Source of the DNA: a virus
Direction: 5' to 3' (one strand)
IMG/VR virus record: IMGVR_UViG_3300027816_000214
Coordinates: 1 to 38,476 of that record
Length of the DNA stretch: 38,476 nucleotides
Shown here: in pieces, positions 7,269-16,500 of the stretch
Layout: every line of letters begins with the position of its first letter
Numbering within the stretch: position 1 is the first letter of the stretch
Made by a program: the position numbers and the translations under genes
The notes under the pieces: generated by a model
What the model was told of the DNA's origin: nothing
The model's input: the letters and a program-made list of their open reading frames with translations, nothing else
Database searches by the model: none

Positions 7269-7737
7269 CATAGAATTACTTAGGGCTATTCAAAAAATCA
7301 TAGACCCGAACACTGTTAATAACATTAAAAAATTCGTGATTATACAGGAAAATAACGGGTATAGGGTCTTTGAAAAGTATCTGATTACCAAAACAAATGC
7401 AGGTTTTAAAGTCACTAAATTGTACAATGATACAGAACACAGATTTTTAACATTGAAAAATGCATTGACTTGGTGTACTTTGGACAACAAAAATTTAGTT
7501 GTAGAGTCACAAAGGGTAAAATTCTTAGATAGTCAAATAACTGGATTATCCATGTCCTCTGCACTAATTGAACGATATCTGAAAAATGTTAAAGATAAAG
7601 ACAAAAAATTTATATACTCAAATAAATTAGTTGAAAATAAACTAAAACAGGATAGACTAACGATAGAAATGACAGATTTCAGTCAAAAAGCAAGAAGATT
7701 TCAAATGAATTGGCTAGGCACTAGTTCCTATAAATAA
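7261..7737 (+). CDS. Hypothetical protein
   Basis: The preferred start is ATG 7261, with GAGG at 7248-7251; a longer reading from TTG 7246 is less likely. The 158-residue product is basic and lysine-rich, with an N-terminal helix (LLRAIQKIID) followed by strands (KFVIIQENNGYRVFEKYLI, FKVTKLY) and a charged helical C terminus. It overlaps the previous gene by eight bases and is probably translated with it. The stop codon lies inside a TATAAATA octamer (7729-7736). Function unknown; transcription with late genes suggests an assembly or structural role. Confidence 0.62.
   Translation: MTDIELLRAIQKIIDPNTVNNIKKFVIIQENNGYRVFEKYLITKTNAGFKVTKLYNDTEHRFLTLKNALTWCTLDNKNLVVESQRVKFLDSQITGLSMSSALIERYLKNVKDKDKKFIYSNKLVENKLKQDRLTIEMTDFSQKARRFQMNWLGTSSYK
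7729..7736 (+). promoter_or_regulatory. Late promoter octamer TATAAATA (first of tandem pair)
   Basis: A perfect octamer spans the last codons and stop of the preceding gene and lies 19 bases upstream of a second octamer at 7748. It could give a second, longer late transcript for the gene at 7778, or may be a coding coincidence (Tyr-Lys-stop). Confidence 0.45.
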
Positions 7738-7747
7738 TTGAAATCTT

Positions 7748-7755
7748 GATAAATA
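7748..7755 (+). promoter_or_regulatory. Late promoter octamer GATAAATA
   Basis: GATAAATA followed by CTATA lies 22 bases before ATG 7778. It has the position expected for the late promoter of the 7778-8506 gene. Confidence 0.65.
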
Positions 7756-7777
7756 CTATACATCTTTGGGAATTACT

Positions 7778-8506
7778 ATGAAACTTACAGAATTTAATCA
7801 AAAACCTTACGCAATGGCCAAAAAGGCTTTAAGAGAAAACTTTAATACCGATCTTCCGATTGAGAAGCTAAGCTTGTCACAGACAAGAAACATGCTCGGT
7901 AAAGTAAAAAACTTAATCAGCGAGGTAAAAGAAACTGATAAATCCTATTCCAGCGAAAATAATCCACAGTATCTAAAACTAGTGTTTATGGAACAAGCAT
8001 TATCAGACTATTATACTGAACTAAAAGAAGCACCAAAATATAACAGCCGTATCGTTGTAGAAAACGAAGAAATTGAACAAGCACAGGTTGTTCTTGCGGC
8101 TAAAGATATGATGGACAGTGTTCAGAAAATGATTGAAGATGTTTCTGACATGCTAGTAAAAGAATTGCCTGCAGTAGTAGAAAGTGTTAGCGGTGAAATG
8201 GGCAGTGACCAAGGAGAGCAATTCAATGCAATGGCGACTGAAGCTTTGTCTGGATTGCAAGCAGCATTGACACAAGCTAAAAGTGGATTACAAAGTGCCT
8301 TAAATGTTGTCACAGGACAAGGTAGTGGTTTTGGTAGCGGTATGCCTGGCATGGGCGGTATGGGTAATATGGGCGCTGCACCATCAATGGGCGAGCCTGA
8401 AGTTGACGCTATGGCTCAAGGTGCAGAAGAATTACCAACGCCACCTGAAGATGAAATGGACAGTGAAGAAATTCCTGCTCCTAAATTAGGCCGTGGCAAA
8501 AGATAA
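7778..8506 (+). CDS. Putative virion or prohead-core protein
   Basis: ATG 7778 is chosen over an upstream TTG because GGGA precedes it and late start sites fall upstream. The 242-residue product is largely helical and acidic. Residues about 80-180 form long amphipathic helices (EIEQAQVVLAAKDMMDSVQK, SGLQAALTQAKSGLQSALNV). A flexible Gly/Met segment follows (GMPGMGGMGNMG), then an acidic, Pro-rich tail ending in basic residues. This resembles conserved structural proteins of marine T4-like phages and the general design of head-core or scaffold proteins, but no direct homologue can be named. Two late octamers precede it. Confidence 0.6.
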   Translation: MKLTEFNQKPYAMAKKALRENFNTDLPIEKLSLSQTRNMLGKVKNLISEVKETDKSYSSENNPQYLKLVFMEQALSDYYTELKEAPKYNSRIVVENEEIEQAQVVLAAKDMMDSVQKMIEDVSDMLVKELPAVVESVSGEMGSDQGEQFNAMATEALSGLQAALTQAKSGLQSALNVVTGQGSGFGSGMPGMGGMGNMGAAPSMGEPEVDAMAQGAEELPTPPEDEMDSEEIPAPKLGRGKR

Positions 8507-8508
8507 TA

Positions 8509-8838
8509 ATGCGTTTATTTGAGTTTGTAGGTACCGATCCACTTAGAGTTAAGTTAGTTGCAATAACTGACCAACTTAAGGATAGATACCTACATGCAAA
8601 CAAACCTATGTCAGTTGATGCATTCTTGCAATTGATGAATAACAATGACATCAGTGTTGATATAAGTGATTTACGTGACATGATATCTAAGGAGCCTTTA
8701 GTAAACATCATTGATGATATTAAAGGTGACGAAGTTATTTTCAAAGGTCAAAAAACTGACGGCAAAACACCAATGAGTGTTGATGATGCTGAAAAAACTG
8801 TTGCAAAAATGGCACAAAGAGCCAGCGATAAAAGATGA
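8509..8838 (+). CDS. Small conserved phage protein
   Basis: A 109-residue charged protein. The first half is helical (LRVKLVAITDQLKDRYL) with a winged-helix-like feel (MSVDAFLQLMNNNDISVDISDLRDMI), and the C terminus is basic. The family is not recognised. It starts two bases after the previous stop and overlaps the next gene through ATGA, so it sits in the middle of one translation unit joining a structural gene and the Fe-S carrier gene. A DNA-binding role is possible from the helical pattern but unsupported otherwise. Confidence 0.6.
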   Translation: MRLFEFVGTDPLRVKLVAITDQLKDRYLHANKPMSVDAFLQLMNNNDISVDISDLRDMISKEPLVNIIDDIKGDEVIFKGQKTDGKTPMSVDDAEKTVAKMAQRASDKR

Positions 8839-9161
8839 TTATACTCACTGAAAAAGCAGCAAACAAAGTCAAGCAACAAATTCAAAAACGTGGTAAAGGA
8901 TTAGGCATAATGATAGGTGTGCAAACTACTGGTTGCAGTGGTTTAGCATACAAATTAGAATATGTTGATAATTTACCTGATTCAGGAAGCTACATGAGCT
9001 ACAACACAAATGATGTTATTGTTGTTGTCAGTCAAAAAGACTTGCCCTATGTAAGCGGTCTTACAATGGAATGGAAACGAGAAGGACTCAATGAAGGGTT
9101 TGACTTTATCAATCCCAATGAAAAGGCACGTTGCGGTTGCGGAGAAAGTTTTACCGTTTAA
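8835..9161 (+). CDS. hesB: A-type iron-sulfur carrier (HesB/IscA/ErpA family)
   Basis: This 108-residue protein shows the family pattern: the first cysteine in TTGCSGLAYKLEY (Cys34) and the C-terminal pair CGCGESF (Cys100 and Cys102). These three cysteines hold an Fe-S cluster for transfer to client proteins in the cytoplasm. The start is the ATGA overlap with the preceding gene. Phage copies of hesB are known from marine T4-like phages, including pelagiphages and cyanophages, where they are regarded as auxiliary metabolic genes. Clients might be host Fe-S enzymes such as ribonucleotide metabolism proteins; that is inference. All key residues are intact. Confidence 0.93.
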   Translation: MIILTEKAANKVKQQIQKRGKGLGIMIGVQTTGCSGLAYKLEYVDNLPDSGSYMSYNTNDVIVVVSQKDLPYVSGLTMEWKREGLNEGFDFINPNEKARCGCGESFTV

Positions 9162-9162
9162 G

Positions 9163-9190
9163 TTGTATTATTAGTAATATTGTAATACAA
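9163..9190 (+). other. AT-rich hairpin between hesB and oxygenase gene
   Basis: TTGTATTA (9163-9170) and TAATACAA (9183-9190) are perfect 8-base inverted repeats. A competing inner stem TATTA/TAATA (9166-9179) is also possible. There is no U-run and no late octamer, so its role as terminator or mRNA stabiliser is uncertain. Confidence 0.35.
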
Positions 9191-9197
9191 TTCATAG

Positions 9198-9785
9198 ATG
9201 TCCGATGACACTTTTAACTACAATTATCTATTCCCTTCTCTAGTAGTTTACAAAGATTTTGGAAAAGTACCTGACGATTTAATAGACCTTTCACGGGATA
9301 TTATATCTGAGCATGGGGGTAAACCTTTTAATAGTCCCTGCCTTAGCACAGTACGAACCTATGCAAATGTGTTAAATCTTAAAGAATTTACTAAAATAAA
9401 AGAACAAATAATACAAACTATAGCCGTATTTTGTGACATACATAAAATAGAAAAAGAAGAATTATATTTTGTAGATTCTTGGTTAAATTCTTATCAAGTA
9501 CATGGATTTCAAGACTTGCATTTACACCCTGATTCACTTTTATCTGGAGTTTTTTATATTAAAAGTTCAGGAGAAAAAGACTTTGTATTTCAATCACCAT
9601 ATCATTTCTATCAACCAATAACTCCAAAATATACAGAGACTAATTTAAATAATTGCCATACTAGTGATTATAACAGTTTGGAAGGTAGATGCATCATTTT
9701 TATGAGCAATTTGATGCATAGAACACTTCCAGCTACTGATGAAAGAATTAGTTTAAGCTTTAATATAAAATATAAAAATGTATAA
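9198..9785 (+). CDS. Putative 2OG-Fe(II) oxygenase
   Basis: The 195-residue protein fits the phage-associated 2-oxoglutarate Fe(II) oxygenase family (PF13759-like). LHLHPDSLLSGVFYI (107-121) contains the H-x-D iron ligands His110 and Asp112, followed by the SGVFYI strand typical of this group. MHRTLP (173-178) supplies the distal His174, and DERISLSFN (181-189) supplies Arg183 for 2-oxoglutarate binding. WLNSYQVHGF (95-104) precedes the motif as usual. Such enzymes hydroxylate proteins or small molecules; the substrate here is unknown. No clear ribosome binding site is seen. The stop overlaps the next ATG by eight bases. Confidence 0.85.
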   Translation: MSDDTFNYNYLFPSLVVYKDFGKVPDDLIDLSRDIISEHGGKPFNSPCLSTVRTYANVLNLKEFTKIKEQIIQTIAVFCDIHKIEKEELYFVDSWLNSYQVHGFQDLHLHPDSLLSGVFYIKSSGEKDFVFQSPYHFYQPITPKYTETNLNNCHTSDYNSLEGRCIIFMSNLMHRTLPATDERISLSFNIKYKNV

Positions 9786-10464
9786 TCCAAACAAATTCAA
9801 TTACGTCAAAATCAACAAAGAGACAATTAACGGTTCAAGAAAGTATGCTACTCCAGACGGTGAAAAACTTCCTAGCGTAACAACTATACTAGACGCAACG
9901 AAGTCCGAAGAATCTAAAAAAGCATTAATGGAATGGCGAAACCGTGTTGGTCATAAACGTGCGCAAGAGATTACTACTGAAGCAGCCGGTCGTGGAACAC
10001 GAATGCACAAATTCATTGAGGATTATATCAAAGAAGGATCACTAAAAGATCCAGGAAGTAATCCTTATAGCGTACAAAGTCATACAATGGCTAAGTCTAT
10101 TATTGAGCAAGGTCTTTGTAAAGTAAATGAAGCATGGGGCGTAGAAGTTCCTCTTTACTTCCCTAAGATTTATGCTGGTACCACAGACTTGTGCGGAATA
10201 CATGATGGTGATGAAGCTATTATGGATCACAAACAGAGCAATAAAGTAAAAAAGCGTGAATGGATTGAAGATTATTTCATACAATCAGCAGCATATGCAA
10301 ATGCACATAACGAAGTTTACGGAACAAAGATTACAAAAGGCGTAATTTTTATGTGTACTGCAGACAATCAATATCTAGAATTCATAGTTGAAGGGGGTGA
10401 ATTTCAGAAATATTCTGATCTTTGGTTCCGTAAATTAGACGAATATTACAGTAAATTTCTATAG
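9778..10464 (+). CDS. PD-(D/E)XK exonuclease, MGME1/RecB-like
   Basis: The 228-residue protein has the RecB-type nuclease core: GRGTRMHKFIEDYI (71-84, His77), Glu123 in WGVEVPL, GTTD (134-137, Asp137), the Asp-x-Lys pair in IMDHKQSN (Asp150, Lys152), and QSAAYANAH (169-177, Gln169 and Tyr173) for motif IV. SVTTILDATK (33-42) near the N terminus is typical of phage relatives of the mitochondrial exonuclease MGME1. The enzyme would degrade or trim DNA, probably ssDNA ends, in recombination or host DNA breakdown. It overlaps the oxygenase gene by eight bases. No iron-sulfur cysteine cluster is present, so it is not of the Cas4/AddB type. Confidence 0.85.
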   Translation: MYNPNKFNYVKINKETINGSRKYATPDGEKLPSVTTILDATKSEESKKALMEWRNRVGHKRAQEITTEAAGRGTRMHKFIEDYIKEGSLKDPGSNPYSVQSHTMAKSIIEQGLCKVNEAWGVEVPLYFPKIYAGTTDLCGIHDGDEAIMDHKQSNKVKKREWIEDYFIQSAAYANAHNEVYGTKITKGVIFMCTADNQYLEFIVEGGEFQKYSDLWFRKLDEYYSKFL

Positions 10465-10468
10465 TTTC

Positions 10469-10485
10469 CAATCTATTTTAGATTG
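10469..10485 (+). other. Hairpin fused to the late promoter of the giant gene
   Basis: CAATCTA and TAGATTG form a perfect 7-bp stem with a TTT loop. The last G of the 3' arm is the first base of the GATAAATA octamer at 10485. It could end read-through from the nuclease gene or protect its 3' end; no U-run follows. Confidence 0.55.
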
Positions 10486-10492
10486 ATAAATA
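10485..10492 (+). promoter_or_regulatory. Late promoter octamer GATAAATA for the giant fibre gene
   Basis: GATAAATA lies 30 bases before ATG 10523 in the 58-base gap, and is the only clear promoter for the 14.8-kb gene. It shares a base with the hairpin just upstream. Confidence 0.65.
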
Positions 10493-10522
10493 GTATAATC
10501 ATCTTTTCATAAGAATTATACT

Positions 10523-13500
10523 ATGGCTATTATACAGATTTCTAAGATTCAACACCGTACAGGGGCTAACGTTGATTTGCCCCAGCTAGCTGAAGGCGAA
10601 TTAGGTTTTGCAACTGATGAGCGTAGATTATACATAGGAAATGATCCCAATTTATTTCCTCCAGCTGGTAACTCATTAACCACTCAGACTGAAATTTTAA
10701 CAGAAGTTTCTGTTTTAAATTGGTCTAAAATAGGCGGAACCGCTAATACCCAAATTGCTTTAACTAGTCCAGTTGGAAATGGTCAAGTTTTAGTAGCAAA
10801 TGCAAATACATGGGTTAACGCAGGTGGAACAAGTAATATTAAGATTGACCTAGGAAACGCAAATAATGTTGTTATGCGCGGAGGTTTGAATGGTTATGTT
10901 CTCACTACTGACGGTACAGGAAATCTTACATGGGAAGGTACAGGAGTTGGTACTTTTAGAATTCAGGATATTTCTAAAACGAATCCAGCGGTTGTAACAA
11001 CAATTAATGACAACACAGTTGTAACTGGTATACCACTTACCATTATTGGTGTAAGTGGTATGACACAAATATCAACAGCGGGTGAAAATAGCACAAACAA
11101 ATTCTATGGCGTTAAGTTAACAAATAAAACTTTTTCACTATATTCAGACCCTGGTTTAGCGAACGCTGTTAACAGTACAGGATTCACTCCAGCAACACCA
11201 AACACTGGTAATATTATATGTTCATTTTATCAAGCTGGTACAGGTGTGCCTGGCGGAGCTAATACACAAATTCAATTCCAAGATACAGCAGGACTATTTG
11301 GTGGAAGTGCGAATTTAACTTTTAATAAAAATACAAGTAATTTAGCTCTTGCTGGTAATGCAAATATTACAAATATAAATGTAACTTCTAATATTGTTGC
11401 AAATAATTTTTCAGGAAACATAGGCCTCGGTAACACGGCACAAGCGGCAAATTTCACAACAGTAAATGCTAATTCAGCAATTAGTGCTGCGGGTAATGTT
11501 ACCGGTGCTAATTTAAGGACAACTGGTATCGTAAGTGCAGGTGGAACATTAACAGCAGGAAATGTTAACACATTAGGTAGTGCAAATGTAGGTAATCTTT
11601 CGGTCACCGGTGTTGTTAGAGGTAATTTAATACCTGCTACTGATATTCAACAGGATTTAGGTAACGCAACGAATCGTTGGAGATCATTATACCTATCAGG
11701 TAATACTATTTACTTAGGTAATACTTCAATTTCATCTGATGCTAATGGCATTAGTAGTAACACACTAACTGCTGAAAACGCAAACATATCTAATACTGTT
11801 TACGCAAATTTTGTTTCAGCAATCATAACTGCAGATTCTTCCTCACAGCCTAATATTAGTAGTGTAGGTACATTAAATGGATTGACCGTTAATGGACTTA
11901 CCCAATTAGGTGATGTTTCTAACGTAAGAATAGGTGGCGGATTTCCTGACTATACACTTGTTACAGATGGTTTAGGTAATCTTAGCTGGAGTCCTGTAGT
12001 ACTACCGGATATAGTTGCAGGTAGCACGAATCAAATTCAATATAATATCAATAGTGGATTAGCAGCAAGTGCTAATTTAACATTTAACCCTACTACTAGT
12101 ACGTTACAAAGTGTGACAATAAGTGCAACAGGAAGTATTACAGGTAGTAATTTAAACATTGGTAGCAACATTATTGCCGGTAATAACATACGTGGAGCAA
12201 TAATTTCTAGTACTGGCAATATAACGGCAAGTAGTAACATTCAAGGATCTAATCTTTTAGCAACCTCTTCAATATCAACTGGAGGTGCATTAACTGCAAG
12301 TAGTATTAGCGTCAGTACTAATATTAGCGTATTAGGTAATGTTCTTGCAAATAATTTAAATGCAGCAAGTGTAGTAAGTGCTAATGGCAATATATCAGGA
12401 TCAAATTTAAATACTGCGGGTAGAGTTAGTGCAAATGGCAACATTACAGGTGCTAACCTGTTTACAGGTGGTAATGTGAGTGCAACCGGCACCGTAATTG
12501 CACAACAGGTAAATTCTGGTAATATTTCTGTTTCAGGTAATATTACATCAAATAACTTAATCATTAATAATGAAATAAGTTCAACAGGAAATATAACTTC
12601 AGCTAATTATATTTTGGGAAATGGTGCGTTCCTAACAGGTATTAATTTAGGTAATCAAAGTTCCTTAAATCAAATAAGTAATGGTACAAGTAACGTAAGT
12701 ATTCCTTCATTAAATGGCGCAGTTACAATTAGTTCTGGCGCAACTGCAAACGTAGTTACTGTTACTAATACAGGATTATCTGTATCAGGAAATGTATCTG
12801 TAAATGGTAATTCTAATTTAGGAAATCTCAGCACATCTACGTTCTCAGCTTCTGGTAACATTACTGGTGCTAATTTACTGACAAGCGGTCGCATCAGCGC
12901 AACCGGAAATGCAAATGTTGCTAATTTGGGAGTAGCAGGTACAATAAGTGCTTCTGGAAATGCTACAGTCAATAATCTAAATACAGGACAAATTAGTGCA
13001 AGTGGTAATTTAACTGCATTAAATGCTAATTTAGGTAATTTAGTAACAGCGAATTTCTTCCAAGGAGACGGAAGTTTACTAACCAACCTAACTGTTGCTG
13101 CAGGAAGCTCAATCATTAATGGTAATAGTAATGTATCTGTAGCAGCAAATGGTAATGTAAGAACAAGCGTTGGCGGTACTGCAAATGTACAAGTAATTAC
13201 AAGTACAGGTATTGCAGTGACAGGCACACATAGTGCAACCGGTAATGTAACTGGTGCAAACTTATTTACCACAGGTGTTGTAAGTGCGTCAGGAAACTTA
13301 TCAGGTAATAATATTGCCGCTGCAGCGGCAATCAGCGCATCCGGCAATATTTCAGGTCTTAATATAGCTGCAGCAGGCGGTATAACTTCTTCGGGCGCAA
13401 TATCAACTGCTACTAACATCACAGCAACAGGAAATGTTACTGCTGGTAATATTGCTTCCGTAACCAATGCTAATTTTACAGGAACAATAAGTGCAGTTGG

Positions 13501-16500
13501 TATAGTGAGCAACGCAAACATCGTTGCTGCAAATTTAAACTCAACAGGAAATGTAAGTGCTGTATCAAACATTAATGCTGCAGGAGTTAGTGTATCTGGT
13601 AATATATCTGCAGTAGGAAATGTTAATGCAAATAACGTTAACTCTACAACTCTTTCAGCGTCAGGAAATATTACAGCATTAAATGCTAATTTAGGTAATG
13701 CAGTTACCGCTAATTTCTTCTTAGGAAATGTAAGAGGTAATTTATTTAATGGTACTACAAGCATCAATGTGCCTGCAGCTAATGGAAACGTTGCAGTTAG
13801 TGTCAATAATGTTTCTAACGTTGTTGTTATAAGTCAAAATACAGTTACGGTAACCGGTGTATTATCAGTTACAGGTAATTCAAATTTATCAACTATAAAT
13901 GGTTCAACTGCTAATGTTACTACTGTAAATGCTACTACCGTAAATTCCGCAGTATTAATAGGATCAACAGTGTCAGCCACTGGCAATGTTGAAGCAGGTA
14001 ATCTAGTAACAAGTGGAAATCTAAGTGTTGCAGGGAACAGTAATTTAGCCAATGCTCAATTTAGTGGAAGTATAACTGCTGCAGGTACTATCACAGGCGC
14101 AAACTTAAGCACTACCGGAACAGTAATTACTAGTGGAAATGTAAATGCAGGAAATATTAATTCTGCAAATATTATAAGTGCTATTGGAAATATTAGTGGC
14201 GGTAATTTAAGTATTACTGGACTAGTTAGAGGTGGTAATATTTCAGCAGTTGCTAATGTTAATGCTGCAAATATCATAAGTGCTAACATAAGTGTTACTA
14301 GTAATTTAACAGTAGCTAATTTAGCAAATGTAGGTAATTTAATAGCTACAGGTAATATTAGTGCATACAGTAATGTTAAGTCAGACAATGTAAATGCTAA
14401 CACTTTACTGATTAACTCAGCAGCCACACTTAATAATTTATCCGTTACGAACTTTGTAAGGTCTAATTTAGTGCCTAATGTAACTGCTACTTATAATTTA
14501 GGAATTCCTGCAAATACTTGGCGTAGTTTAGCAGTAAGTAACGTGGGTGTATCTATTGGTCAAACATCAATTACATCTAATGTTGATAACCTAACAATTA
14601 ATGCAAATAATACAATAATTTCATATGTGACAGCTAATGATATTTCTGTTGCCAATCTTGCTAATTTAGGAAATATAGCCAATGTAAAAATTGCCGGCGG
14701 GTCAATAGATGATGTTATAACTACCGACGGTAATGGAACTTTAAGCTTTGCGAACATTTTAAATATCGTTCCGGCTGCAGGAACAAACACAGAAATTCAA
14801 TTTAACGATAATGGTACTTTTAATGGTTCATCATCATTAAGATTCTTTAAGAGCAATGGTGTAACAAGTGGTACGTTCGCAGGAAATGCTTCAAGATTGT
14901 TTGGTATAGTAGGTGCAAATATAACTGGTCAAGTGCCTAACGCTTTATTAGCTAGTACTGTTACTTTCCCGTCACAAGCAAATATTACATCAGTCGGAAA
15001 CTTAATTTCGTTAAGTGTTGTAGGAAATGTTAGAGCAGGTAATGCAAGTTTAGGTAATTTAGCAAATGCGAACTTTTTCTCTGGAAGATTAGTTACATCT
15101 AACCAACCTAATATCACTGATTTAGGATCTCTGAATAACTTGACAGTTAGTAATATTGACGGTGTAGTAAACTTTGAATATACATCAAATGTAACACTTG
15201 GTCAAATATCTAACTTGCATATTGCAGGTGGATTGAACGGCCAATATTTAGTTACTGATGGAGTTGGTAATCTAAGCTGGTCTACTCCTATTGCAGCTGG
15301 TGTTGCAAATGGTTTAAGTAATATGACCATTGAACAAAGTGGAAATATCGCATTTCAAGTCGCTGGTTTCGCAAATAGATTTAGAATTGAACAATCAACT
15401 TTCTCATCTAATGTTCAAGGTATTTTCAACGAATCAGTTAACTTCTTTGCACCTGTTAGTTTAGGTACAATAGCAAACGTAAGAATTTTAGGTGGACAAA
15501 CTGGACAGGTTCTAACCACTACAGGCGTATCAGGTCAAATTGGCTGGGCATCTGCACCAGCAACACAATCTATTGTAAATGGCAACAGTAATGTTATAGT
15601 CGGACCCAATACAAATATTAGAGTAAGTGTCGCAGGTATATCAAATGTAACGCAATTTACAAGCACTGGAATAATAACAGGTATTGTAAGCGCAACAGGT
15701 TTAGTTAATACAGGTAGTGCTAATTTAGGCAATATAAGCAATGTTAAAATTTTCGGCGGCTCAGCTGGTCAAATTATACAAACAGATGGGACAGGCAATT
15801 TAAGTTATGTTGCTGCTCCAATTTCTGCTATATTAGCAAATGGTTTAAGCAACGTTTCTATTGACTTAAGTGGTAATGTAAGAACAAGTGTTGCAGGTAC
15901 AGCGAATGTATTGGTAGTTGCAAATACAGGAATAACTGTTACAGGAATTTCAAACTTAGGTTCTAACTCTAATGTTAAAATTACAGGTGGTGCAGCTAAT
16001 CAATTACTGTCAACTGATGGTACAGGTAATCTTGCATGGGTAGCCTCACCTCCAACATCACAAATTAGCAACGGTACAAGTAATTTAACTATAAGCCAAA
16101 ACGGAACCATTGTTGCAGTCGCTACTGGAACAACTGCACTTACCATATCTAACTCAGGTATTAATGTATCTGGTGCAATCAATGCGACAGGTAATATTAA
16201 TACAGATATATTAAAACTAAAAATAGCAGGTGGTATAGCAAATGCTATTTTAATTGCAACCGACACTACGGGCAATTTAGCTTGGGGTAGCTTGCCTGCA
16301 TCAAATCAAATAGTAGGTGGCAATAGTAATGTAATTGTAAATCCTAACGCTAACGTTTCGATTGGTGTTACAGGTGTTCCTAATGTTATGGTAGTTACAC
16401 CAACTAGAGTTAACATTACAGGTGATTTACTATTAACAGGAAACGCTAACCTAACTAGTACAGACGCACTAAATATTCCAGGTGGTAATCCCGGAGATGT

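Noticed and set aside
8481-8744. Minus-strand frame opposite the 8509-8838 gene
   Set aside because: The plus-strand gene is coupled on both sides to real genes (TAATAATG and ATGA); the antisense frame has no supporting signals.
9162-9197. Possible tRNA or terminator in the gap after hesB
   Set aside because: The gap is only 36 bases, with an AT-rich hairpin and no T-run; too short for a tRNA and weak as a terminator.
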